Shown: positions 23,260 through 36,721, counted from the stretch's first letter. The stretch is DNA of 64,000 nt from Enterococcus_D sp050529585 (GCF_050529585.1 NZ_CP172882.1:1674001-1738000), one strand, 5' to 3'. Program-made: numbers and translations. The notes: generated by a model not told the origin, from the sequence alone.

Positions 23260-24624
23260 TTATTTTATCAAAGCATCAATTGCTAATTGATTTAAGAAGT
23301 GTAATGGAAATGAGATCGTCGGATTAAAAAAGTAATCCATTGTAGCCAATTGCTGCAATGTCGCTTCACTCTGAATCAAAGTCGAGATGGTGTTGATGAT
23401 TTCCAAACTACCTCGATCACTGGTGATGATTTGCCCACCCATGATGATTTGGCTTTCTTGGTCGTAAATCAGTTTCAAGGTCACTTCGAAGTTTTCTTCG
23501 CTGCTAAAAAAAGCGCTAGAATGAAAGGTTTTTGTGATGGAATCTACTTTAAACCCATAATAAGGGGCTTCTGTTTCATTGATACCTGAGCTGCTGACAT
23601 AATACCCAAATAATTTGCTGACCACCGTTCGCTGCATTTTTGGAAAAGGGATTTTAGGTGAATCATTCACTGAGGCCAACAGATTGGTCGCTGCAATGAT
23701 CCCTGTCCGATAAGCGTTTGTCACTAATGGAATATAAAGAGAACTATCCGAATGATTAAAGGGAATCGAGACCAAGTCGCCAATCGCATAGATCGATGGA
23801 TCTGAGGTTTGCAGGTAATCGTCTGTCTTGATCGTACCATCTAGATTCAACGCCAAAAAATCCTCCACTAATGCGACATTTGGTCGTGGATTCACTGCAT
23901 AAATGACTACATCCGCATCGATTTGTGTCCCATTAGATAACACAATACCCGAATAATTACCTCTATCATCTTGTTGCGTATGGGCGACATTGCTGTTTAA
24001 ATAAATGCGCAGATTGTCAGGAAAACGAGCCATCAAAATCTCAGCGATTTCTTGATCAAAGTAACGAAACAAAAGAGTATCCATACGATCGATCAAGTGA
24101 ACTTCTTTTTGTTGGCCACTTAATGATTCAGCCAGTTCAAAACCAATCAGTCCAGCACCAATAATGGCCACTGTACTGGCTGACCGAATGTTTGCCAAGG
24201 CGTTGCGTGATTGTGCGATTGTTTTATATGTGGTGATGTGTGCTTCGACATCTTCTGAAAATTCTGTCCGAAAAGTACTTGAACCCATTGCCAAAATCAG
24301 CCCATCATAAGCAACCTCATCCTCTTGCACAAAAGACGCTGTGGAAGTCTTGAACTGAACAAGTTTACGCTTGGGATCGATAGCAACCACCTCACTATTG
24401 AGCATCACATTGATGCCTTCTGACAATAGCTCACTGGCTGTTGCCGTCCTAGAATCTTGAAGATGGTCAATATACCCTTCTAGTACCAAGTTCAAACTAC
24501 TGGCGACATAGCCTAGAACACTTGATTTTTCAATAATGATCACATCCACTTTAGGATCTGATTTTTTCAAATGTCTTGCTGCTGCTAACCCTGCATGAGA
24601 GCCCCCGATTATTACTATTCTCAT
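23260..24624 (-). CDS. NADH oxidase/peroxidase-like FAD oxidoreductase with Ser at the redox Cys
   Basis: A 454-residue member of the NADH oxidase, NADH peroxidase and CoA-disulfide reductase family. The FAD loop I-I-G-G-S-H-A-G is at residues 5-12 (His10 kept), the NAD loop I-I-G-A-G-L-I-G near 155, and I-Y-A-I-G-D near 275. Normally Cys42 sits in a Phe-Leu-Ser-Cys-Gly stretch. Here the aligned stretch is Y-V-A-S-S-L, giving Ser42. Known C42S changes in E. faecalis NADH oxidase shift the product towards H2O2. It overlaps the Mga-type regulator gene by four bases. Substrate is unknown. Confidence 0.85.
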   Translation of the reverse strand: MRIVIIGGSHAGLAAARHLKKSDPKVDVIIIEKSSVLGYVASSLNLVLEGYIDHLQDSRTATASELLSEGINVMLNSEVVAIDPKRKLVQFKTSTASFVQEDEVAYDGLILAMGSSTFRTEFSEDVEAHITTYKTIAQSRNALANIRSASTVAIIGAGLIGFELAESLSGQQKEVHLIDRMDTLLFRYFDQEIAEILMARFPDNLRIYLNSNVAHTQQDDRGNYSGIVLSNGTQIDADVVIYAVNPRPNVALVEDFLALNLDGTIKTDDYLQTSDPSIYAIGDLVSIPFNHSDSSLYIPLVTNAYRTGIIAATNLLASVNDSPKIPFPKMQRTVVSKLFGYYVSSSGINETEAPYYGFKVDSITKTFHSSAFFSSEENFEVTLKLIYDQESQIIMGGQIITSDRGSLEIINTISTLIQSEATLQQLATMDYFFNPTISFPLHFLNQLAIDALIK

Positions 24625-26087
24625 CCTCTGTCCAACTCACTTTCAAGGTTATTTCTTCTTATTTCTTCAACAATATCATGTAATCTTTTTTCTTCAAATG
24701 GGCTCACGCCGCCGGTCAAAATCATTTGCTTTTTGTAATGATAGCCTTCAGATATCTCTGGATGATCAACGATCAATAGATCATATGCAGATGATTGATC
24801 TTCTTCAAAGCAAATATTGGGATAACCAGCCAGTTCTTTCATCAAAAAACGCCGTAAAAATGCGCCGCGCAACCCAGATTGGGACAACAAGATCCCTACA
24901 GTAAATTGTTGCTCTTGTTTGACTTGCAGCCAATCTTGCACAAGCAGTAATTCATTTACTAAATGTTGCAACTTCTCTGGCGAATAGATGCGGGATGCCT
25001 CTTCAGCTAATGAAGCAATAGCTTGCTGACTGATCTTCAAATCGTGATGATTCGAAACGGCTTCAGGTTGCAATTCCGCAAAGGCAACGATTGCGCCATG
25101 AATAAAAATGGATTGCACACTGATACTCGTTAGAATCGAAAATAGCTCTGTTTGCTGCATGCTTTCAGGTATCGTTCCATACAAAGCTTGCAGCAGTGTT
25201 GTATTACTTCGAATGATTTTTTGCCAGAAATAATGATTGCTTGTCAGGTCGGGAGGTTCATGCTCAATCATTCCTTCTGCCAACAAGAACAGATATAAAT
25301 AAACCGTTTCATAATCGCTCCAAGAGACCGCGAATCGACTTAAGTAACGCCCCATCACATTTCTCAGCACTTGAAAAATGCCATCATTTTCCAATGACTT
25401 CAGAAGTTCATAGGAAGCTTCGTGCTTTTGAGAACCCCGGTAGTCAAAACGTGCTTCCATCACTCCTAACCACAAACTCAGTTTCGCTTCTTGTCCTTTT
25501 GACAACTTGATTGCCAATTGGCTCTCGATCACCCGAATCAAATTATCTGTACTAGCCCGTGAGAAATGACTCTTTAATTTGCTCGCTGGATAACTCTGCA
25601 CAAAAAAATGAAAAAAGAAAAAACGGATTTGTCGTTCATCCCCTATCAACTTCTTGTTCTTCAGTTGAATGTCAAACTCAGCCAATAGTGTATTGATCGT
25701 TTTAAAGTGGCGAAAAAGCGAGGCTTCACTCAGCATCAATTCACGCATCATTTTTGTGGTGGATTCTTCCCGATGAAAAAACAAATACACCAAAATTTGA
25801 AAATCAACAGCTTCCGAAAGATACTGATACAAGAAGGCACGTAAATCAAAGTCCACCGGGAGTGTCAGATAGATACGGTCATTTTCTCCATAACTAATTG
25901 CTGCATCCGCATGAAACGCTCGCAGAGATTGATCAAGGTTTTGCATTTCTTTTTGTAATGTAGGCGCAGATACAGATAACTCTTTTGCCATTTTTTTATA
26001 AGAAATCTCTGTACCTTCTTGAAAGAAAATCGCTAAAATCTGAAAATGGACCTGCTGATTTTTTTCAAGCAAATGCATTAAATTCAC
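24621..26087 (-). CDS. Mga-type helix-turn-helix regulator
   Basis: A 488-residue regulator of the Mga/AtxA group. Two N-terminal HTH domains are visible: T-E-I-S-Y-K-K-M-A-K-E-L near residue 27 and a second near 110-135 (M-M-R-E-L-M-L-S-E-A-S-L). A helical PRD-like middle and a C-terminal EIIB-like region follow. GTG at 26087 has AGGAGG eight bases upstream, and the 16 extra codons of the open frame overlap the divergent promoter region. It is coupled to the FAD oxidoreductase and divergent from an anion permease, both possible targets. Confidence 0.82.
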   Translation of the reverse strand: MNLMHLLEKNQQVHFQILAIFFQEGTEISYKKMAKELSVSAPTLQKEMQNLDQSLRAFHADAAISYGENDRIYLTLPVDFDLRAFLYQYLSEAVDFQILVYLFFHREESTTKMMRELMLSEASLFRHFKTINTLLAEFDIQLKNKKLIGDERQIRFFFFHFFVQSYPASKLKSHFSRASTDNLIRVIESQLAIKLSKGQEAKLSLWLGVMEARFDYRGSQKHEASYELLKSLENDGIFQVLRNVMGRYLSRFAVSWSDYETVYLYLFLLAEGMIEHEPPDLTSNHYFWQKIIRSNTTLLQALYGTIPESMQQTELFSILTSISVQSIFIHGAIVAFAELQPEAVSNHHDLKISQQAIASLAEEASRIYSPEKLQHLVNELLLVQDWLQVKQEQQFTVGILLSQSGLRGAFLRRFLMKELAGYPNICFEEDQSSAYDLLIVDHPEISEGYHYKKQMILTGGVSPFEEKRLHDIVEEIRRNNLESELDRG

Positions 26088-26175
26088 ATTGGACACCTCC
26101 TGCTTATTGATGGCTCGACGCTTAAAAAAGCACATGTTTCTTACGGGTAACGTGTGTTACAAAGGATACTTTCTT

Positions 26176-26204
26176 TTGTTCCTCCTCATAATAAATGGTA
26201 AAAT
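26176..26204 (+). promoter_or_regulatory. Promoter of the anion permease gene
   Basis: TTGTTC (26176-26181), 17 bp, TAAAAT (26199-26204), with the start codon 26 bases downstream. Confidence 0.6.
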
Positions 26205-26229
26205 GCATGATGGAGAAAGGTGTGTACAG

Positions 26230-27333
26230 ATGAGGACACGATTGTTTGATATTTTCAAAAAAGACTTATTATTCACTCTATCATTGATTTTAGCGATTGT
26301 CACCTGTTCAATAGGTCATTTTAGTTGGTCATTTATCGATAACAAAGTGCTATTTTCATTATTTGGTTTGATGTTGGTCATCAATGGTTTGGAACACGCC
26401 GGTTTGCTCCATGCACTGGGACAAAAAATGCTTCAAAAAAGCCACAACTTGCGCACGCTGATCCAGTCGATCGTACTGTTGAGTTTTTTTAGTTCGATGG
26501 TATTGACCAACGATGTAGCGATTCTGACATTACTGCCGATTTACTTAAGCATCACCAGGACAGTGCAAAACCGCCCCATTATCCTTTTAGGCGCGGTTTA
26601 TTTAACGGCAGCAGCCAATATAGGCAGCAGTTTATTCCCTTTTGGCAACCCGCAAAACCTATTTCTATTTTCTTTCTACGGGATTTCCTTGCCAAACTTT
26701 TTAGCAACAACAGCACTATTCGTTGGCCTATCACTGGTGATCTTATTGTTGTTGATTCAACGACTGCCGAAAACACCTTTAACGATACCCGCAGAATCAA
26801 TCGTGTTTAAAAAGAAAGAATCGCTGTTATACAGCGGCTTATTGCTCACAATCATTCTAGGTATTTTTGCGATTGTTCCAATGCCTGCTGCCTTTGGCCT
26901 GACAATAGGTGTGATTGCCTTATATAACAGGAAACTATTTCTAAAGGTTGACTACCTATTACTCTTGACCTTTGTCTTTTTTTTCTTGATCGTTGGCAAT
27001 ATCCAATCACAAACGGCCATTATTGATACCATTAAACTTTACTTCCAAGAAAGCCATCAAGCGTTACTTGGTAGTATCGTGCTATCGCAATTTATTTCCA
27101 ATGTACCAGCAGCCATTTTGATTGCACCATTTACTACTTTGGAAAAAGTCGTATTATTAGGGGTAAATATTGGTGGGTTTGGCACTTTGATTGCTTCTTT
27201 AGCCAACTTGATTGCCTTTAAATTAGTTAAGCAAGCCCGCCCGAAAGAAATCAAGCTGTATCAAAAGCAATTCTACCTTGTCAATATTGTTTTCCTCATC
27301 ACCATTGCTGCCATTGTTTATGTTCTACTATAA
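26230..27333 (+). CDS. ArsB/NhaD-superfamily anion permease (SLC13-like)
   Basis: A 367-residue membrane protein with about ten helices of the ion-transporter superfamily that includes CitM, ArsB and NhaD. The first re-entrant signature M-V-L-T-N-D-V-A lies near residue 100, and the second S-N-V-P-A-A near 285 marks the inverted repeat. The ATG at 26230 has AGAAAGG upstream; the upstream 47 codons lie in the promoter region. It is divergent from the Mga-type regulator. The ion or carboxylate moved is not evident. Confidence 0.8.
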   Translation: MRTRLFDIFKKDLLFTLSLILAIVTCSIGHFSWSFIDNKVLFSLFGLMLVINGLEHAGLLHALGQKMLQKSHNLRTLIQSIVLLSFFSSMVLTNDVAILTLLPIYLSITRTVQNRPIILLGAVYLTAAANIGSSLFPFGNPQNLFLFSFYGISLPNFLATTALFVGLSLVILLLLIQRLPKTPLTIPAESIVFKKKESLLYSGLLLTIILGIFAIVPMPAAFGLTIGVIALYNRKLFLKVDYLLLLTFVFFFLIVGNIQSQTAIIDTIKLYFQESHQALLGSIVLSQFISNVPAAILIAPFTTLEKVVLLGVNIGGFGTLIASLANLIAFKLVKQARPKEIKLYQKQFYLVNIVFLITIAAIVYVLL

Positions 27334-28061
27334 TCAGATGATCCATTATTTGGGATAATCAACAGTTCGAAAACGATGCGCGTCGTACTCTTCACTGTCA
27401 TTTTTTGACCAAATGTTTTTTTGCAAATATCTGCAAGCTCGCTCGCAGGATAATCATCACAAAAATATGCGCGAAAGGTTTCTTGATCGATTTCTTCCAT
27501 GTAAGAATACTCGAACTGATGACTTTTCCAAGCAATATGCGCCTGATCCAACCACCGTTTATAAGTTTGGATCAGGTGTAAATCTTGCACTGCTTCTTCT
27601 CTTTTATCCCATGGTTGAAAAAGATCTTCTGACTCATCAACAACACGTAAAATCAACAAACACGCTGTTTTTTGATAAAAACGCAACAATGATGGCCAAT
27701 CAAGCAATGCTGGATTCATAGCCATAAAAATACAAGGATAGACTTCTGGATCAGCAAGAAATGCTTGTTGGTCTTTATGGGACAAAATAATTTTACCTTG
27801 GTGATCAGGCGTTTGCGCCAAAATGATTTTTAACATTTCTCGTGAAAAATCAATAGCCAGATAATGGTCGACAAATGGATAGAAAGCAGGGATATATTTG
27901 CCACTCCCTGCTGCAAAATCAACAATCGTTTCTATCGGTAACAGGTTGTCCTCCAGTAGATATGCAACCAGATCTTCAGCAATCGGTACCTGAGATTCCG
28001 CTTGAATCTCGGCATATTCAACAGCAAACTCATCCCAGAATATTTCTTCAGGCGTGGACAT
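27318..28061 (-). CDS. Class I SAM-dependent methyltransferase
   Basis: A 247-residue protein with the SAM-binding glycine loop V-D-F-A-A-G-S-G-K near residue 45, a following acidic strand (Y-L-A-I-D-F-S) and a typical Rossmann methyltransferase layout. ATG at 28061 follows AGGAGG and overlaps the end of the alcohol dehydrogenase gene by 14 bases, so both are co-translated. It is convergent with the anion permease and the 3' ends overlap by 16 bases. The methyl acceptor is unknown. Confidence 0.82.
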   Translation of the reverse strand: MSTPEEIFWDEFAVEYAEIQAESQVPIAEDLVAYLLEDNLLPIETIVDFAAGSGKYIPAFYPFVDHYLAIDFSREMLKIILAQTPDHQGKIILSHKDQQAFLADPEVYPCIFMAMNPALLDWPSLLRFYQKTACLLILRVVDESEDLFQPWDKREEAVQDLHLIQTYKRWLDQAHIAWKSHQFEYSYMEEIDQETFRAYFCDDYPASELADICKKTFGQKMTVKSTTRIVFELLIIPNNGSSDYSRT

Positions 28062-29061
28062 CAAGGAATCCTCCTGTTACCACCACTTTACCAGCGTGAC
28101 TGTTCTCAACAATAGCAGTTGCTTCTTTTAGGTGCTCAGTTGAAATACCGCCACCGATCGTTTTGGTTACAGTTGAATGGATCGTTTTGTCTGCTAAAAG
28201 CTGGGCAATCGATGCGAGAATTTTTCCTTGAGAAGACATATTGATTCCTGCATCTGTTTTAGCAAACATATACTCCCAATAAAAGTCGACACAGATATTT
28301 TTGAAAGGATTTAAGTCTAGTGGTTTTTCGCTGTTGACGATCATACCGATTTTGCCAAAAGGTTCAATCAAATCCGTACATTGCGGTAAATATGCAGAAC
28401 CATCATAGAATAAAGCGATTGCTTGAAATTTGACCTCTATTTGTCCCCTTAATGGTTTATGATGATCAATCAGATGATCGACACCATTGTGAAGCAGCCA
28501 GGAATGATTTTTTGAACTACTGGTACCATATACTGTCAAACCAGCCCATTTTGCCAATTGGGTAGCGATTGATCCTACGCCACCACTGGCATTAACGATC
28601 AGAATAGAGCCAGTGGTGGCATTTTCCTTTGGCACAAAACCAAATTTCTCAAATAAAAGTTCCCAGGCTGTTATACTTGTGAGTGGCAAAGCTGCCAGTT
28701 CACCATCCGAAAATTCAACGGGGGCTTTAGCTGTGATTCGGGCATCTACTAGTTGAAATCGTTGATTCGCTCCCCAACGACCAGTAGTTCCCGCATAAAA
28801 TACGCGGTCACCAACCTCAAAGCCCTTCACTGATTCCCCAACTGCCGTCACTAGACCACAAGCATCATAGCCTTGCACCGTAAAATGATCAGACTTTATC
28901 GTACTCATTCTTCTTTTAATGTCGATAGGATTCACTGATACAGCTTGTACTTCAACCAACAAGTCATGTTCTGCTACTTTGGGCATAGGTACAGTCTGTT
29001 GCAAGAATATATTGGCATCAGACAAAGAAAGACCTTCATAAAAACCAATTGCTGTGTTCAT
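28048..29061 (-). CDS. Zinc-type alcohol dehydrogenase / quinone oxidoreductase-like protein
   Basis: A 337-residue medium-chain dehydrogenase/reductase of the zinc-binding ADH-like oxidoreductase group, close to YogA/ZADH families. It has the catalytic-domain segment S-V-N-P-I-D-I-K-R-R near residue 41 and the NADPH loop N-A-S-G-G-V-G-S-I-A near 158. Classical zinc-ligand cysteines are not evident, so it is likely a zinc-free quinone/enal reductase. ATG at 29061 follows AAAGGAG. A 23-bp palindrome lies about 30-55 bases upstream and may be its operator. Confidence 0.85.
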   Translation of the reverse strand: MNTAIGFYEGLSLSDANIFLQQTVPMPKVAEHDLLVEVQAVSVNPIDIKRRMSTIKSDHFTVQGYDACGLVTAVGESVKGFEVGDRVFYAGTTGRWGANQRFQLVDARITAKAPVEFSDGELAALPLTSITAWELLFEKFGFVPKENATTGSILIVNASGGVGSIATQLAKWAGLTVYGTSSSKNHSWLLHNGVDHLIDHHKPLRGQIEVKFQAIALFYDGSAYLPQCTDLIEPFGKIGMIVNSEKPLDLNPFKNICVDFYWEYMFAKTDAGINMSSQGKILASIAQLLADKTIHSTVTKTIGGGISTEHLKEATAIVENSHAGKVVVTGGFLDVHA

Positions 29062-29084
29062 CAAAAATACTCCTTTCAAATCAA

Positions 29085-29127
29085 AAAAAGCCAAAATGGT
29101 TATAATAACCATTTTAGCATTTTGGCT
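29085..29127 (-). terminator. Terminator, with nested palindrome
   Basis: AGCCAAAATG (29089-29098) and CATTTTGGCT (29118-29127) form a stem followed by seven T on the minus strand, ending the 29134-30225 gene. Nested inside is the 23-bp palindrome AAAATGGTTAT-A-ATAACCATTTT (29093-29115). Confidence 0.75.
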
Positions 29128-29133
29128 GCTGGA

Positions 29134-30225
29134 TTACTTACTAGGAACCACCAATGGAACCAAAAAGGCATAGCTCGTAAAGAAATCTAATAAAGATCGT
29201 TTCCATTGATCAGAGTCAATAGTCAATACTGCGGAAGTAGGATGCAGCTGAATCGTCAACCGTTGATTTTTATCTAACAAAATGCGAATCTCTCCAAGAT
29301 TTTCTGTTTGGAAATCATACGCTTCATTTTCCATCGTTGTTATAAATACTTGATCGAGTACCGTTTCCTCAACAGGAAAATCTGTTTCCATATCAACAGA
29401 CAATTGCTGTGTATTGTCTATTAGGCTTGGAGACACACTAAATCCTAATTCTTTAATATGCGCAAGGATCTGATTGACATCGTAATTAAACAGTGAAAGT
29501 TGATTCACTGAGAAAATATTTTCTCCATGCCACTGACGGATCAAATGTAAAATCTGATCATCATTCACCTGCACTGACCGTTGGGCAGAATCGATCGTTA
29601 GCAACGGCAAGTAACTTGATTCATACATGCTATTGATGGGATTGAGTTTAAAATACAAATCAAGCTGATTCTTATCTGTTAATTGAAAACGAACATAAAA
29701 ATGTTTGGTTTGCCAAATATCATAGTTGTCCGTCGCTGAAAGTTGAATCGATTTTAAAGGTTTCAAAAATTCGTATGCATAATATTCCAATAATGTTTTT
29801 TTTGCTATCGTTGAAATATCTTTTTCCCCGATGATCAATTGTAGGTAATGTGCATGTAATCCTTCAAAGTCAGATTCCATCATTGATTTGCGCAATTTCA
29901 AATCGGCCAATTCTTTTTCTGCTTGTACGATCAATGATTCGATACGCGCATGGTCTTGGGCTTTCGTCTGATAATAATCATCTTCTAAGTCAGGCGTCAT
30001 TTCCTCCGCCCCAATTTCATTCTCTTGTGTATCAAGTGAAGCTTCACTTGATACATCTGATGGTTCGATCGGTACATCATCCGATGCCTCTAACAAAATC
30101 GCTTCTGAATCGGCTTGCTGCTCCTCGAGTACTTCTGCAGATGTTTGCGTGTCCTCAACAAGATGGTCAGTTTCTTCAAGTGACAGTTCATTTTTGTTAC
30201 TCGTAGATTCTTTGGTCAAGTTCAT
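29134..30225 (-). CDS. Unrecognised protein with acidic N-terminus and coiled coil (363 aa)
   Basis: I recognise no family. Residues 1-85 are very acidic and Ser/Glu-rich, probably unfolded. Residues 90-130 form a coiled coil (R-I-E-S-L-I-V-Q-A-E-K-E-L-A-D-L-K). The rest alternates short strands and helices. No signal peptide or membrane segment is present. Its ATG lies inside the end of the upstream coiled-coil gene (29-base overlap) with AAAGGAG, so the two are co-translated and probably work together. Cytoplasmic. Confidence 0.7.
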   Translation of the reverse strand: MNLTKESTSNKNELSLEETDHLVEDTQTSAEVLEEQQADSEAILLEASDDVPIEPSDVSSEASLDTQENEIGAEEMTPDLEDDYYQTKAQDHARIESLIVQAEKELADLKLRKSMMESDFEGLHAHYLQLIIGEKDISTIAKKTLLEYYAYEFLKPLKSIQLSATDNYDIWQTKHFYVRFQLTDKNQLDLYFKLNPINSMYESSYLPLLTIDSAQRSVQVNDDQILHLIRQWHGENIFSVNQLSLFNYDVNQILAHIKELGFSVSPSLIDNTQQLSVDMETDFPVEETVLDQVFITTMENEAYDFQTENLGEIRILLDKNQRLTIQLHPTSAVLTIDSDQWKRSLLDFFTSYAFLVPLVVPSK

Positions 30226-31093
30226 GCAGCTCCTTTCCAGTATACTGATTCAAGAAGGTAATCAATTTAGCCGAAAAATCATCAAAGGAGCCGAAATAAG
30301 TATCGATTTGGCGAAATTCTTTTTCTACAATGGCTTTTTTTAAGCGTAAATTTTGATACTTCTTTTGTAGTCTTTCTTTTTCTAGCGTGATCTCCTCTTC
30401 ATTGTTCGTGTATCTTTCCCATTCTTTACGCTTTTCTTCTAACGCTTTTCGTTCATTGGTCAATTGTTCAAGTTCTTCATCAACTTTGGTGCGATTAAAG
30501 AAACCTTTTGACTCATTTAATTCCGCTTCTGAAGCGGACACTTTGTCAATTTTCTCTTGAATTGATTTTACCTCAGAAATGGCTGTGATTCTTTTGGCTT
30601 CAAGTTGATCGATTTGCTTTTCAATCGATGTCAGCATATCACGATTGCCTCTTTGAAATTTGTCCCACTCATCATCGATTTCAGGAATAACAAAAATTTC
30701 AGGTACACTCGCATCGATACCTATTGTTGGCCGTTCATGAAAATAGGTTCCTATTTTATAGTAATGGACGGTGGAAGAAACTTTCTCACAATGCAACATG
30801 AAAGGAAACTTTTGTGTGAAACTATCATGTAACTTACGTGCCAATAATTCATCTATTTCATGATTTTGATTAGATGTTTCCTTTAATTGCTTGTGTAATC
30901 GGCCATTATAGATACGGTATATTTCTGGAATATTTTCTTTCTCAATTGCTGTTTCGAAATCTTGCAGATCTTGCAGCATTTGACCAATATTTTTAGAGGC
31001 AACATGTTTGATATCAATAAATGTTGCTTCTTCTGAATTGGAAAAATCTTGATCATTTATTTGGTCTTGTTCTTTTTTCCCCTCATCAGTCAT
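30197..31093 (-). CDS. Unrecognised coiled-coil protein (298 aa)
   Basis: First gene of a two-gene unit. A globular N-terminal half (to about residue 145) is followed by a long coiled coil at about 155-265 (I-E-K-Q-I-D-Q-L-E-A-K and later L-E-Q-L-T-N-E-R-K-A-L-E-E-K-R). It has no signal peptide, membrane segment or ATPase motif. The ATG follows AAGGAGGGG. Long heptads suggest a scaffold or a partner for the second gene. I would not assign SbcC/SMC function because no Walker motifs are present. Confidence 0.7.
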   Translation of the reverse strand: MTDEGKKEQDQINDQDFSNSEEATFIDIKHVASKNIGQMLQDLQDFETAIEKENIPEIYRIYNGRLHKQLKETSNQNHEIDELLARKLHDSFTQKFPFMLHCEKVSSTVHYYKIGTYFHERPTIGIDASVPEIFVIPEIDDEWDKFQRGNRDMLTSIEKQIDQLEAKRITAISEVKSIQEKIDKVSASEAELNESKGFFNRTKVDEELEQLTNERKALEEKRKEWERYTNNEEEITLEKERLQKKYQNLRLKKAIVEKEFRQIDTYFGSFDDFSAKLITFLNQYTGKELHELDQRIYE

Positions 31094-31245
31094 ATGACCC
31101 CTCCTTAAAATACTTCACTACTAGTGTATCATTTTTTGCAAAAAAAAGTTATTTTAAGTCACTACTTTTAATAAATTAGCTACGTGTCTCATTTTCACCA
31201 TAAAATGGCAGTTATAGTCAGTATGGTAAGTGGTACGTGGTAAAA

Positions 31246-31280
31246 AGAAAAAAGCACATATCCTAAGACATGTGCTTTTC
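31246..31280 (-). terminator. rRNA operon terminator
   Basis: AAAAGCACATGT / ATATGTGCTTTT hairpin and a T-rich run on the minus strand, right after the 5S gene. Confidence 0.9.
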
Positions 31281-31285
31281 ATTTT

Positions 31286-31402
31286 GCGTGGCGACGTCCT
31301 ACTCTCACAAAGGGAAACCCTTCACTACAATCGGCGCTAAGAAGCTTAACTTCTGTGTTCGGCATGGTTACAGGTGTATCCTTCTTGCTATCGCCACCAC
31401 AC
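31286..31402 (-). rRNA. rrf: 5S ribosomal RNA
   Basis: About 117 bases. The 5' part (GTGTGGTGGCGATAGC) and 3' part (GTAGGACGTCGCCACGC) pair as the closing helix of 5S rRNA, and the central CCGAACACAGAAGTTAAGC block is present on the minus strand. Ends are accurate to a few bases. Confidence 0.95.
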
Positions 31403-31423
31403 TATTCAATTGAGTAAGTGTTG

Positions 31424-31452
31424 CTCACTCAAAACTGGATTGAAGAATCAAA
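31424..31452 (-). other. 3' strand of 23S rRNA processing stem
   Basis: The stretch around TCAAAACTGGATTGAAGAAT pairs, with small bulges, with the sequence near 34507-34540 ahead of the 23S gene. The duplex would bring both ends of pre-23S rRNA together for RNase III. Confidence 0.7.
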
Positions 31453-31478
31453 ACTCTTTCCGAGTTTTACTTTACTTG

Positions 31479-36180
<4,702 letters not shown>

Positions 36181-36295
36181 TTTGTTTGAACGATCCAAAG
36201 GATCGTTAAGCTCATAAAAATTAACTTTTGCTAGCTATTGCTTGCATGTATTTGCTTCATATAATGAAGCGTCCTACACATTGGTTCGTTTGCTT

Positions 36296-36317
36296 GCTTT
36301 GTTCAGTTTTCAAAGGT
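36296..36317 (-). other. 5' strand of 16S rRNA processing stem
   Basis: CTTTGAAAACTGAACAAAGC on the minus strand pairs with CTTTGTTCAGTTTTGAGAGG beyond the 3' end of 16S (34566-34584), forming the RNase III stem of pre-16S rRNA. Confidence 0.75.
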
Positions 36318-36344
36318 CTACGTTGTTGCGTTAGCAACTTTTAT

Positions 36345-36373
36345 ATCATATCAGAGTGACAAGCGATTGTCAA
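36345..36373 (-). promoter_or_regulatory. rRNA promoter P1 (proximal)
   Basis: TTGACA, 17 bp, TATGAT on the minus strand, about 165 bases before the 16S gene. Confidence 0.88.
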
Positions 36374-36443
36374 CACTTTTTATAAAAGTTTTTTTCGCTC
36401 GTTGTTTTTTCAACAACGTTGCGGCTGCCTTAGCAACTTCATT

Positions 36444-36472
36444 ATGATAACAAATGACTTGTTATTTGTCAA
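36444..36472 (-). promoter_or_regulatory. rRNA promoter P2
   Basis: TTGACA, 17 bp, TATCAT on the minus strand, 99 bases upstream of P1. Confidence 0.85.
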
Positions 36473-36539
36473 CAACTTTTTTCAATTAATTTGTTGTCAT
36501 ATCAACAACCGTTAATCGTTTTATTTTTGCGACTCAGTT

Positions 36540-36568
36540 ATAATATCATCTGTTTTGCATTTGGTCAA
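36540..36568 (-). promoter_or_regulatory. rRNA promoter P3 (distal)
   Basis: TTGACC, 17 bp, TATTAT on the minus strand, 96 bases upstream of P2. The near-equal spacing suggests duplication of a promoter unit. Confidence 0.8.
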
Positions 36569-36697
36569 GCACTTTTTCAAAAGTTTTTGAAAAGTATTTT
36601 TTGACCCGTCGGCGTTTTGCCAACGTTGATAACTTTACCATTCCTCAGATGAAAGAGCAAGCTTTTTTTCAGAAATTATTTTCACTGTTACTAATAC

Positions 36698-36721
36698 AAA
36701 AAAACTACCCGTGAAGGTAGC
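36698..36721 (-). terminator. Terminator of 61-aa gene
   Basis: CTACC / GGTAG hairpin followed by seven T on the minus strand, at the stop codon. Confidence 0.75.

Noticed and set aside
30197..31093. SbcC/SMC-like ATPase
   Set aside because: Coiled coil only; no Walker A, signature or Walker B motif.
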